From Prochlorococcus sp. AG-409-B13 (GTDB lineage: Bacteria > Cyanobacteriota > Cyanobacteriia > PCC-6307 > Cyanobiaceae): a DNA stretch of 55,048 bases. Shown here in pieces: positions 9,000 to 15,672 of the stretch. The stretch is from NCBI GenBank assembly GCA_003216035.1, contig QCJM01000006.1, positions 1 through 55,048 on the forward strand, read 5' to 3'. The notes beneath the pieces are model-generated. The model had not been told where the DNA came from. It saw only the letters and a program-made list of their open reading frames with translations, and ran no database searches. Every line of letters starts with the position of its first letter. Within the stretch, counting starts at the first letter, position 1. Position numbers and translations under genes: made by a program.

Positions 9000-9185
9000 A
9001 ATGGATGGCACAAAGATGAGACTGAGTGGCGCGAAGTATTCAAGCGACTCAAAGAGACTATTCCGATTGAGGATATAAGACTTTTAAATGAGGGTGCAAT
9101 CACGTTGAAAGATGCATGGTGACTTGGTTCGCCTCACGAGGAATATAAGCGCCTTAAGAGCAAGCGAACACATTTTGAGTGTTGA
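9000..9185 (+). pseudogene. Broken copy of the small protein at 37236-37442
   Basis: The translation DETEWREVFKRLKETIPIED..., GAITLKDAW, then an in-frame TGA (at about 9117), then LGSPHEEYKRLK matches the intact 68-residue protein at 37236-37442 along its length. No start codon remains. The TGA replaces what is Arg in the intact copy. Confidence 0.6.
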
Positions 9186-9348
9186 ATTTTTCAAGCAATC
9201 TTACCTATTACATATTATAATTAATTGTGCATTTGTTCGCTATTAATCAAACTTCCTGGGGATCCTAGGGTTAAACATTAAAACTTGATTTTATTCATTA
9301 TAAGATTTTAAAAATAATCTAAAGTTAGGATTGAGATTTGTATTCCAT

Positions 9349-10119
9349 TTATTTAAGTTTTATTATAAATGCTCCACCTAAAGGCAGTTGACTGAAGAAA
9401 TAAGAATCTCTATCTAATCCATAAAGAAATTGATCAACTGCATCGTTTACTCCAGTCCATGGGAAATTATTGTAGTCATCAAGTTGAATGATACCTCTAT
9501 TATTTAACCTAGGGAAGAAATGTTGAAGACTTGAATGAGTACCTTCATATAAATCAAGATCTATGTGGATAAAATCATAGTTATTTTTATCATCTTTTGG
9601 TAGAGTATGTGGAATCAAACCCTTTATTGCAGTGACAAAATTATATTGAGAAAATAAACTGTTGAATTCTTCTATAGACGTTGAATATAAACCAATGTTA
9701 TTATCCATACTCTGATCATGAGGAGAAGAAGGTAAGCCTGAAAATGTATCATAAACACAATATGATTTACTCTGAAAATCACTTTTATTCATTAAGGAAA
9801 TCATAACTTTTGTTGATCTATTAACCCCCACTCCACATTCAACTACTCTAAAGCATTCTCTCTTTTGAGAACTTCTAAGCTTTATAAGTTCGTAAAGATT
9901 ATTATAAAGTGATTCCGTTCTTAATCCAGAAGATAAAAGCCCCCTATCTAAATATGCTTTAGAAGATATACCAAAAATATTTTTTATCTCCTCAAAAAAA
10001 CCTTTGGATCTAACATATGGGATATATTTTTCCCATATAGCAAGATTAGGGATTTTGATCGGTACATCATAATTATATAAGCCATCAACCATAATTCTTT
10101 TGGATTTTTTTTTGTCCAT
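9349..10119 (-). CDS. TylF-like SAM-dependent methyltransferase
   Basis: 256 residues. Resembles the TylF/macrocin O-methyltransferase family, metal-dependent enzymes that methylate sugar hydroxyls with S-adenosylmethionine. Visible blocks are FRVVECGVGVNRS (SAM loop, about residue 90), YDTFSGLP (about 123), IKGLIPHTLP (about 166) and IHIDLDLYEGTHSSLQHFFPRL...GIIQLDDYNN, where the HIDxD and DD acidic residues form the metal site of this family. No membrane segment. It is transcribed alone; the neighbourhood of glycan genes suggests O-methylation of a surface sugar, which is an inference. A natural-product role is less likely because no such cluster is near. Confidence 0.7.
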   Translation of the reverse strand: MDKKKSKRIMVDGLYNYDVPIKIPNLAIWEKYIPYVRSKGFFEEIKNIFGISSKAYLDRGLLSSGLRTESLYNNLYELIKLRSSQKRECFRVVECGVGVNRSTKVMISLMNKSDFQSKSYCVYDTFSGLPSSPHDQSMDNNIGLYSTSIEEFNSLFSQYNFVTAIKGLIPHTLPKDDKNNYDFIHIDLDLYEGTHSSLQHFFPRLNNRGIIQLDDYNNFPWTGVNDAVDQFLYGLDRDSYFFSQLPLGGAFIIKLK

Positions 10120-10195
10120 AAATTTATTAGTAGAAGACTTTTAAGACAATAGATCAAGAACCCTTAGGACTCTCTGCTTCATCTTTAGGTTCAAT

Positions 10196-10309
10196 TCAGT
10201 TTGCTGCCTCCCTTAGGACATTTGTTGTTACCTGCCTTGCTTGAAGGGAAGACCAAAGCACCACAACCACAATCCCTAGCAGTATTGGCTTCATTAGTAA
10301 TTCATCCAT
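10196..10309 (-). CDS. Tiny membrane protein, 37 residues
   Basis: Minus-strand frame beginning MDELLMKPILLGIVVVVLWSS, one clear transmembrane segment followed by a polar tail. It starts 7 bp after the stop of the next small gene (10316-10495), as in an operon. Function unknown; tiny single-span proteins are common in Prochlorococcus. Too short for most gene finders. Confidence 0.5.
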   Translation of the reverse strand: MDELLMKPILLGIVVVVLWSSLQARQVTTNVLREAAN

Positions 10310-10315
10310 CTGCAC

Positions 10316-10495
10316 TCAATTGCTTTTCGATAACCACTTGAATGCCCAATACCCCAATAAAGCAACGATTACCCAAGGGATTAGTGCTCTGATGACCCAA
10401 AGGGAAAGGAGAAGAACTAACGCAGAAAGGACAACCCGCTTGGCCATTGTCTTTGCGTCATCAGTCATGTATTCCCATCGAGGGATTAGAGACAT
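10316..10495 (-). CDS. Small membrane protein, 59 residues
   Basis: Minus-strand frame from the ATG at 10495 with a polar first third (MSLIPRWEYMTDDAK) and about 35 hydrophobic residues (VVLSALVLLLSLWV, PWVIVALLGYW), likely a two-helix hairpin. AGGA lies about 20 bp upstream. It forms a pair with 10196-10309. Family unknown. A 68-residue frame on the opposite strand here is less convincing. Confidence 0.5.
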   Translation of the reverse strand: MSLIPRWEYMTDDAKTMAKRVVLSALVLLLSLWVIRALIPWVIVALLGYWAFKWLSKSN

Positions 10496-10557
10496 GGATT
10501 CGAAGTTTGTTGTTCTTCCTTTTTAGTGGATTTAAGTGATTTCAGTAAGGCATTAAG

Positions 10558-10586
10558 AAGGGCGGGGTATTTCGATCCCGCCCTTT
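10558..10586 (-). terminator. GC-rich hairpin between convergent or tandem small genes
   Basis: AAGGGCGGG (10558-10566) pairs perfectly with CCCGCCCTT (10577-10585) around a 10-nt loop. It lies downstream of the minus-strand gene at 10683-10967. T runs on either side are short, so termination is likely but not certain. Confidence 0.5.
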
Positions 10587-10682
10587 GAGTCAAGCATTGA
10601 TTTTTTAGACCGTTCGTGCTCTGACTCCTGATTCACTTCTAGATCGCTGGGAAAAAGATTCAATGGAGATAAACACCTGTTT

Positions 10683-10967
10683 TTAAGCAGCTTCAGGACA
10701 CCAACCAATCTCCAATACTCGTTTCTTCTGCCATTGCCTACATCGCTTGGTCAGATGTTCTCCTTGTTGAATGAGACGTTGGTGAATCGGACAGGTCAAA
10801 AGAGTGACGCACTGCTTGGTACAGGAATAAGTGAAGTGCTCACAGGTCATGCAAACGGCACTACCCCTTGAGTGCTGCAGTTCTCCGAGCCCGAAGTAGT
10901 CCCACTCTTCGGGCTCGTCAGTGACTTTGACTGGTGCGAATGGGGTTTTACGCTTTGTCCATTGCAT
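10683..10967 (-). CDS. Cys-rich small protein, possibly metal-binding
   Basis: 94 residues. The N-terminal 38 residues are acidic and polar; the C-terminal half holds Cys in the pattern CMTCEHFTYSCTKQC, TCPIHQ and KRCRQW, six Cys and several His, which would suit a zinc site. I do not recognise the family. A truncated copy lies at 3484-3663. An inverted repeat with a perfect match to the cyanobacterial LexA consensus lies 15-28 bp upstream of its start, so it may be SOS controlled. A hairpin terminator follows at 10558-10586. Divergent from a truncated serine recombinase. Confidence 0.6.
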   Translation of the reverse strand: MQWTKRKTPFAPVKVTDEPEEWDYFGLGELQHSRGSAVCMTCEHFTYSCTKQCVTLLTCPIHQRLIQQGEHLTKRCRQWQKKRVLEIGWCPEAA

Positions 10968-10972
10968 AGAGG

Positions 10973-11004
10973 CTCTCTATAAGTACGTCTGTACTAGTAG
11001 AGAG
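10973..11004. promoter_or_regulatory. Inverted repeat containing a LexA-box-like site
   Basis: The core AGTACGTCTGTACT (10982-10995) fits the cyanobacterial SOS-box consensus RGTACNNNDGTWCB at every position. It is nested in a longer imperfect inverted repeat (CTCTCTA...TAGAGAG). It sits between the Cys-rich gene (minus) and the recombinase remnant (plus) and could control either. Confidence 0.45.
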
Positions 11005-11103
11005 TGGGGCTTTTGGTCAAGTGGGTCTGTTGAGGTCGATCATTTAATTATCCACAATTTTTTGACTCTCAAAATTGTCAATCCTTTGCTTAATTCTCCA
11101 AAT

Positions 11104-11406
11104 ATGAGTCATCCTTTCCTCTCAAGAGGACTTGGGAAGTTCGCTCCTGTTCTAATTGGATTGCTTTCTGGTCTTGCAGAAGTGGAACGCTCACTCACTA
11201 GAGAAAGGACTATTGAAAGCATTCAGCACAGGAAGGAAACTGGTGGGAATTTGGGCGGCAGTCCTAAAACCAGTAATGCCAAAGAGGGATTGGTCTTGCG
11301 TTTAAGGAATGAAGGTTGCTCTTACAGATCCATAAGAAAACAAACAGGTCTTGCCCTCTCAACCATCAGAAGGATCATCGTGGAGCAAGAGGCGATGGCG
11401 GTATGA
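11104..11406 (+). pseudogene. C-terminal remnant of a serine recombinase (resolvase/invertase)
   Basis: About 100 residues remain. The end of the catalytic domain is visible as LLSGLAEVERSLTRERTIESI, equivalent to the long E-helix start of resolvases, followed by a Gly-rich linker (GGNLGGSPKT) and a helix-turn-helix DNA-binding domain (EGCSYRSIRKQTGLALSTIRRII). The N-terminal part with the catalytic Ser is missing; the 120 bp upstream do not encode it. The enzyme would recombine DNA in a mobile element, but here it can at best bind DNA. Its stop overlaps the next start (ATGA). Confidence 0.7.
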
Positions 11407-11600
11407 CTAAAAAAGATTTAGGGGGACTATCTGATTACATTGTTTTGAAGAAAGAGAAGGAAGTTATTTTTTATTTGCATAATCCCTATCCAGATTGCTT
11501 GGCAATTCCAGAGATAATGAAGGAACGTTTTCCTGATGATTACAAGAGCATCGTCACAAGTGACTTAGATGAGTTCAAGAAATATAGAGGGCAGGTTTGA
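11403..11600 (+). CDS. Hypothetical protein, 65 residues
   Basis: Starts at the ATG that overlaps the recombinase stop (ATGA), a sign of translational coupling. Begins MTKKDLGGLSDYIVLKKEKE and contains an IPEIMKERFPDDYKS segment. No family recognised and no membrane segment. The coupling suggests it came with the recombinase gene. Confidence 0.45.
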   Translation: MTKKDLGGLSDYIVLKKEKEVIFYLHNPYPDCLAIPEIMKERFPDDYKSIVTSDLDEFKKYRGQV

Positions 11601-11643
11601 TGAGCAAGAAAGAACTAATTTAGGCAATGGACGCAAGATAAAA

Positions 11644-12177
11644 ATGATAACAATTAGACGCTCTCAGGAAACAGACTTGGGATCAATTCAGAAGGTTATT
11701 GAAACTTCTTTTTCTGATGAAGAGAACAAAGCCATCATGAACCTTGCATAAGAACTCTATAAATAAACGACTAGTCTATCAATAAAGCTATTGATTACTA
11801 AAGTTGATAATCAAGTGATTGGTTATGTGTCCTACAGTCCAATATTGTTAAAATCTTCTTGCGGCATCTCTGGACAGATTCTTGCTCCACTTGCTGTGTC
11901 TCCAGAACACCAAAAACAAGGTATCGGTTCAAACCTCATAAAATCTGGAATAGATATGCTCACCAAAGAAAGTGTTGGTATTCTGCTGGTATATGGTGAC
12001 TCCGATTACTATGGAAAGTTTGGTTTCAAGGAAGAAATTGGATGCTTGTTTGTTCCACCATACCCATTCAAATATCCTTTTGGTTGGACAGGGATGAAGT
12101 GGAATGCAACTGCTACTCCCAACACACCAATCAAGTTTGAGTGTGTTTCTGCACTATCTAAACAAAATTTATGGTGA
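11644..12177 (+). pseudogene. GNAT acetyltransferase (YhbS-like) with two in-frame stops
   Basis: A single frame from the ATG at 11644 gives the start of a GNAT protein (ITIRRSQETDLGSIQKVI), two TAA codons (about 11749 and 11764) and then the conserved core: VIGYVSYSPI, LAPLAVSPEHQKQGIGSNLIKSG (acetyl-CoA loop) and YYGKFGF. The length without the stops, about 177 residues, is normal for YhbS-like N-acetyltransferases. It is inactive unless the second part starts internally at a TTG near 11791. Substrate unknown. Confidence 0.7.
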
Positions 12178-12184
12178 TGGTCAG

Positions 12185-12325
12185 TTGAAGATTGAATTGA
12201 CTTATTACCAAGGTGGAAAGACACGGAAGGAAGTCGTCCATGCCAACAATGTGCAAGACGCAAAGAAGATAGGTGAGGCACGTAACCCCACCATAAAAAT
12301 CATTGCTATGAACCCAGTGCCTTAA
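12185..12325 (+). CDS. Hypothetical small protein, 46 residues
   Basis: The frame starts at a TTG (12185) 7 bp after the acetyltransferase stop and encodes LTYYQGGKTRKEVVHANN..., a basic soluble peptide. It could instead be the tail of a longer gene because the frame is open upstream to 12104. Family unknown. Confidence 0.4.
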   Translation: MKIELTYYQGGKTRKEVVHANNVQDAKKIGEARNPTIKIIAMNPVP

Positions 12326-12327
12326 CT

Positions 12328-12420
12328 ATGGATTTCTTTGCTTGGCATTTAGTTGTAGATGCAGCATTAGTTACTGGGATTGTGGTATTCCTTGTGTACA
12401 AGAGCAGAAGTAAGAAGTAA
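12328..12420 (+). CDS. Tiny membrane protein, 30 residues
   Basis: ATG at 12328, two bases after the previous stop: MDFFAWHLVVDAALVTGIVV then FLVYKSRSKK. One transmembrane helix with a positively charged C-terminal end, which by the positive-inside rule would face the cytoplasm. Function unknown. Confidence 0.45.
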   Translation: MDFFAWHLVVDAALVTGIVVFLVYKSRSKK

Positions 12421-12428
12421 TGTTTGCC

Positions 12429-12578
12429 ATGATCCGACAAATACACGACTCAACGATTGATAGGTATAGAAGGTTGGGTATGAATAATTCCACGATTGCT
12501 TGGTTACTCTTTGGAGAAGGTTTATTTGTTCTGCTAGTTATATCTAAAATTCAGTCAGTTTTAATTTCCCTTTATTAG
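12429..12578 (+). CDS. Small membrane protein, 49 residues
   Basis: ATG at 12429, 8 bp after the previous stop. A polar first third (IRQIHDSTIDRYRRLGMNN) precedes one transmembrane helix (AWLLFGEGLFVLLVI). With 12328-12420 it forms a pair of tiny membrane genes close to the alpA relic at 12618. Function unknown. Confidence 0.45.
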   Translation: MIRQIHDSTIDRYRRLGMNNSTIAWLLFGEGLFVLLVISKIQSVLISLY

Positions 12579-12617
12579 TTCATTTGGAATAGGAGGGTTG
12601 TTTCTCTTCTGAGCACA

Positions 12618-12815
12618 ATGCTCAAGTTCATTGCGCATCGTTTTATACGCTTTCTAGAAGTGGCGAAAATGGTTGGAGTCTAAAAAGGCATTATTTATAA
12701 CTGGATGCATAAAGGAATATTTCCAAAATCAATATCACTTGGACCTCAGATTGTTGTCTAGTTGGGATCTGAGGTTAATAAATAGATCGAAAATAAATTG
12801 AAGGAATTTAAGTAG
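12618..12815 (+). pseudogene. alpA relic with three in-frame stops
   Basis: A full-length AlpA frame from the ATG at 12618: RFIRFLEVAKMVGV, stop, KGIIYNWMHKGIFPKSISLGPQIVV, stop, LGSEVNK, stop, IENKLKEF. It aligns without gaps to AlpA at 248-451. Two of the stops are TAG where the intact gene has TGG (Trp). The pattern indicates decay by point mutation rather than rearrangement. Confidence 0.7.
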
Positions 12816-12824
12816 AATTATAAT

Positions 12825-12870
12825 AATCAAAAAAAGCAATTTCCCACCTGGGAAATTGCTTTTTTTGATT
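12825..12870. terminator. Perfect 22-bp inverted repeat, bidirectional terminator
   Basis: Two 22-nt arms (12825-12846 and 12849-12870) are exact reverse complements around the 2-nt loop CC. A run of seven T follows the GC part on each strand, so it can stop transcription from both sides: alpA on plus and the TPR-sulfotransferase gene on minus. Confidence 0.8.
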
Positions 12871-12881
12871 GCAAAATTAAT

Positions 12882-12902
12882 GCTAGGGTAAATGGTAGGG
12901 TA
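12882..12902 (+). repeat. CTAGGGTA-type direct repeats, second locus
   Basis: GCTAGGGTA (12882-12890) and GGTAGGGTA (12894-12902), 12 bp apart, as at 525-545. Both pairs lie between an alpA gene and a tRNA-like tag. Confidence 0.45.
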
Positions 12903-12971
12903 TTTAAACCAGTATTTGAGATTTCCTTTCAAGCCTATTCACACAGGTCCAATATTTTTCGAAATGAAAGA

Positions 12972-12983
12972 ACACCCTCTCCG
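12972..12983 (+). other. Attachment-site-like tag (copy 3, short)
   Basis: ACACCCTCTCCG equals the acceptor part of the tags at 610 and 6611; the T-loop part differs. It lies 157 bp after the alpA relic stop. The phrase ATTCACACAGG(A/T)CC is also shared between this area (12938) and 6640. Between 12984 and 13188 nothing else is legible. Confidence 0.35.
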
Positions 12984-13188
12984 CTCAAATTTTTAGTTCC
13001 TATGGGTTCTTCTTGGTTCTGGGGAGTCCCAATTTTTGGTCAAATTGGCGGATATTTCTGTCAAGTTCAGATTATTTTTGAGATTTTAGTTCCAATAAGT
13101 TTCTAGGGATCGCATTAATAATTAAAGATTTTTAAAATGAAAATAATTTTCATTGTTCAAATAACCAATTGAAAATGTTTTTGCAAAC

Positions 13189-14970
13189 TTAATTTTCTCC
13201 AAGAAAATTTAGAGGATTTAGCAGAAACTCTTTTGTAGGTATAATAGAACCTACGGATTTTCTGGAGACGAGAAATGTCAAAGGATGAATTAGAAAGGTG
13301 CTCTCTTTATTAAAATGGGGGAAGCTTAGGCGACTGAGAGTTTTCTTTTTCAGGAATGTAAAGTCTATAGATTCGTCTTTATTAGTAAACCCTTTGTCTA
13401 AACATAGATTGAATGCATATTCAATTTCTTGAGCGCTTAACTTAATAGGCTCTTTATCCTTGGAATCATTTAGCCTTGAAAACTGTACAATATTTGGTAA
13501 TAAAGATATGCTTAGGAAGGCGGACTTGATTTTCGAAAGTGTGGAAGAATCAGATATATCAACAAAATCTATATTTTCTATTGATTCGTAATCACTATTT
13601 CTATTCAAAGAGTAACAGGTATTATCTTTTAGGCCATGATCAAAAATATGCTTGTGCATTGTATTATTTAAAATACTATTTTTCTTTTCAATAAGCTCAA
13701 CAAGATTCTCCATTGAGAGACCATCTTGGGAAACTCTATGCTTGATGTGTGATAATAACCTTTGTCGAGGATCACGCACAGTTGTGATAACCCGAGGCGA
13801 AGAATTTATTGTTTTATTTATATGCTTATGCAGGTCACTCCATTTGGCATTATGTTCACATTTTTCATTATGTGTAGTCAAAAAGATGCTCTTTATGTCT
13901 TTACAAGAATTGGCTGATATTAAATTAATTAACGCATTGACTTCAGAGCTCTCTGTCATTTGTCTTCCTGCATTTAGATAGCAAAAATGTCTATTCAATT
14001 TATAATTAGAACTCTGCATCTGAAGTAAATGACGTTTAACACGGTGTAAGGGCTGCTCAAATGAAGTCCCGCCACATTTGGGAATATGTATGTACAAGAG
14101 TTTTCCCCATGACTCATTAAGGTGGGCATCTATAAATGATAAGGAAGGAAGAAAGTCAAATCCAAAAGTAGTACAGCTTTGCTTTAGACTCTCGAGCTGC
14201 TCTTTGTCAATTTTTTCATAAATACATCGATTGCCAAGGTATGGGTCAATGGCATAAATAGGCTTATTAATTGCAAATGATTTATGGAATGCATCGATTG
14301 CTTGTGGGTACTGGTTTGAATTGTGAAGTGCTGTCCCAAGATTTCGGTATGAGTTCCAGTGTTCTTTCAATGCAAGTGATTTATGGAATGCATCGATTGC
14401 TTGTGGGTACTGAGATGTATTGTTGAGTGCAAGTCCAAGACCCCGGTATGTTCCATAGTCTTCTTTGAGTGCAAGTGATTTGCGAAAGGCATCGACTGCT
14501 TGTGGGTATTGACTTGTATTGAAAAGTGTCCACCCAAGACCATTATATGAATTCGAATCTTCTTTTAATGTAATTGATTTGCGAAAGGCCTCGATTGCTT
14601 CTATGTTCTCACCTGCATGAAATAGTGCCCAACCAATTCCCTGGTATGTTTTCCCATATTTTTTAAGTGCAAGTGATTTATGGAATGCATCGATTGCTTG
14701 TGGGTATTGACTTGTATTGAAAAGTGTCCACCCAAGACCACTATATGAATTCCAATCTTCTTTTAATGTAATTGATTTGCGAAAGGCCTTGATTGCTTTT
14801 TGAAAATGGCTTGTATTAAGTAGTGCCCATCCAAGACCATTATATGAATTCCAGTCTTCTTTTAAAGTAATTGATTTGCGAAAGGCCTCGATTGCTTCCT
14901 GAAAGTTGCCACTTTGATACTTTCCTATCGCTAAATCGAAGAGATCCTTAGCGGTTTTGAGTTCTTGCAT
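13189..14970 (-). CDS. TPR-like repeat protein with C-terminal sulfotransferase domain
   Basis: 593 residues. An N-terminal cap (about 1-38) and six 33-residue TPR-like repeats (39-236, consensus DWNSYxGLGWALxNTSQYPQAIDAFxKSLALKE in pieces) form a protein-binding solenoid. A sulfotransferase domain follows: PAPS loop YIHIPKCGGTSF (about 293-304) and 3'-phosphate site TTVRDPRQRLLSHIKH (about 391). The IPKCGGTSF form is that of carbohydrate sulfotransferases of the Sulfotransfer_2 type. The paralogue at 39819-41615 shares the whole C-terminal half. Repeats are nearly identical at DNA level, so copy number may vary. Its transcript would end at the palindrome at 12825-12870. It probably sulfates a glycan in the cytoplasm. 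Confidence 0.75.
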   Translation of the reverse strand: MQELKTAKDLFDLAIGKYQSGNFQEAIEAFRKSITLKEDWNSYNGLGWALLNTSHFQKAIKAFRKSITLKEDWNSYSGLGWTLFNTSQYPQAIDAFHKSLALKKYGKTYQGIGWALFHAGENIEAIEAFRKSITLKEDSNSYNGLGWTLFNTSQYPQAVDAFRKSLALKEDYGTYRGLGLALNNTSQYPQAIDAFHKSLALKEHWNSYRNLGTALHNSNQYPQAIDAFHKSFAINKPIYAIDPYLGNRCIYEKIDKEQLESLKQSCTTFGFDFLPSLSFIDAHLNESWGKLLYIHIPKCGGTSFEQPLHRVKRHLLQMQSSNYKLNRHFCYLNAGRQMTESSEVNALINLISANSCKDIKSIFLTTHNEKCEHNAKWSDLHKHINKTINSSPRVITTVRDPRQRLLSHIKHRVSQDGLSMENLVELIEKKNSILNNTMHKHIFDHGLKDNTCYSLNRNSDYESIENIDFVDISDSSTLSKIKSAFLSISLLPNIVQFSRLNDSKDKEPIKLSAQEIEYAFNLCLDKGFTNKDESIDFTFLKKKTLSRLSFPHFNKESTFLIHPLTFLVSRKSVGSIIPTKEFLLNPLNFLGEN

Positions 14971-15054
14971 TAAAGATTTCTGACAAGGAATAGAAAATAG
15001 ATGTCTTTATGCTTGGTAATCTAGACCGTCCCTACTTATTGATGAACTGGTATG

Positions 15055-15122
15055 CAAAAGTCGCTCTCATCGAGTAGCGCTCATACCGAAAAACTTGTGG
15101 GAGGAGAGTCGTTCTTCTGTTC
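15055..15122 (-). ncRNA. Candidate Yfr1/Yfr10-like sRNA (copy B)
   Basis: Minus-strand copy of the element at 104-172. It has ACTCTCCTCCCAC in place of the exact motif, the linker CAAGTTTTTCGGTAT, a hairpin in which the outer stem has changed on both sides (CGCT/AGCG) and the conserved CTCGATGAG, and a short T run. Paired changes in the stem support a functional RNA structure. Confidence 0.5.
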
Positions 15123-15128
15123 TATTCC

Positions 15129-15157
15129 TCTATAGGAACTTTTGGTGACCTGGACAA
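15129..15157 (-). promoter_or_regulatory. Candidate promoter of sRNA copy B
   Basis: TTGTCC (15152-15157), 17-bp spacer, TATAGA (15129-15134) on the minus strand, 7 bp before the expected RNA start. Same layout as 179-207. Confidence 0.45.
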
Positions 15158-15197
15158 GCATGATGCAGTGGGAGGTTCTTTTCTTATTTTAGAACCC

Positions 15198-15329
15198 ATG
15201 ACAAAGGCAATTGACATCAGAGAACGCTTTCTTCGCATCCCATACATAGTTCATAGAACAGGGATGAGTAGAACAACTATCTACGAACGAATTAATGAAG
15301 GTAAATTCCCTAAACAAATTCCATATTAA
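15198..15329 (+). pseudogene. Truncated alpA relic downstream of sRNA copy B
   Basis: From the ATG at 15198 the frame matches AlpA (MTKAIDIRERFLRIP, HRTGMSRTTIYERINEGKFPKQIP) and then stops at 15327, losing the second half with the WLESE block. The DNA from 15052 to about 15240 is a duplicate of 101-290, so the sRNA and alpA moved or were copied as one unit. Confidence 0.65.
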
Positions 15330-15672
15330 AATGGATATTTAAAGGAAATAAATTAGTAGGTCGAATAATTGTCACGCGTTACACTTAAATCAGCATAGTA
15401 AAGATCAACTAACTCGCCACATACACTTTCAATTGATCGCTGATGCACCATACGAATTGACTGGGTTCATAGAGGGGTGATGAACAACGACGGCGTCTGC
15501 AGCAACGAGGAGGTTATTGCCTTCTAGGGGTATTACCCCGAATCTGAACGCTTCACTGACTACAACTCGAATTGGAAGACCAAGACCTTTAAGAAGGTCT
15601 GCTCGGGGTTGGGATAACGCAGGTAACGCATGTAAAGTAAGTGGATAATTAATCAAAATAAATTAATTGAAG
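15330..15672. other. Intergenic stretch, GC-richer patch
   Basis: No gene is supported. The part 15440-15640 is clearly richer in GC than its surroundings and can be read as protein on the minus strand (about 75 residues) or, interrupted by a stop, on the plus strand (MNNDGVCSNEEVIAF, stop, GYYPESERF...). It may be a fragment of a foreign gene. No tRNA-like tag was found after this alpA copy. Confidence 0.3.

Noticed and set aside
10320-10526. Plus-strand frame of 68 residues
   Set aside because: It is antisense to the better small membrane gene at 10316-10495 and has a composition typical of a shadow frame.
13189-14970. Regular 99-bp DNA repeats as a possible CRISPR or satellite array
   Set aside because: They are coding, in phase with 33-residue TPR-like repeats, and have no unique spacers. 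The same holds at 20554-22494, 35532-37052 and 39819-41615.
15429-15656. Minus-strand frame of 75 residues in the GC-richer patch
   Set aside because: No start context or family, and the plus strand reads equally well with a stop; listed only as an intergenic patch.
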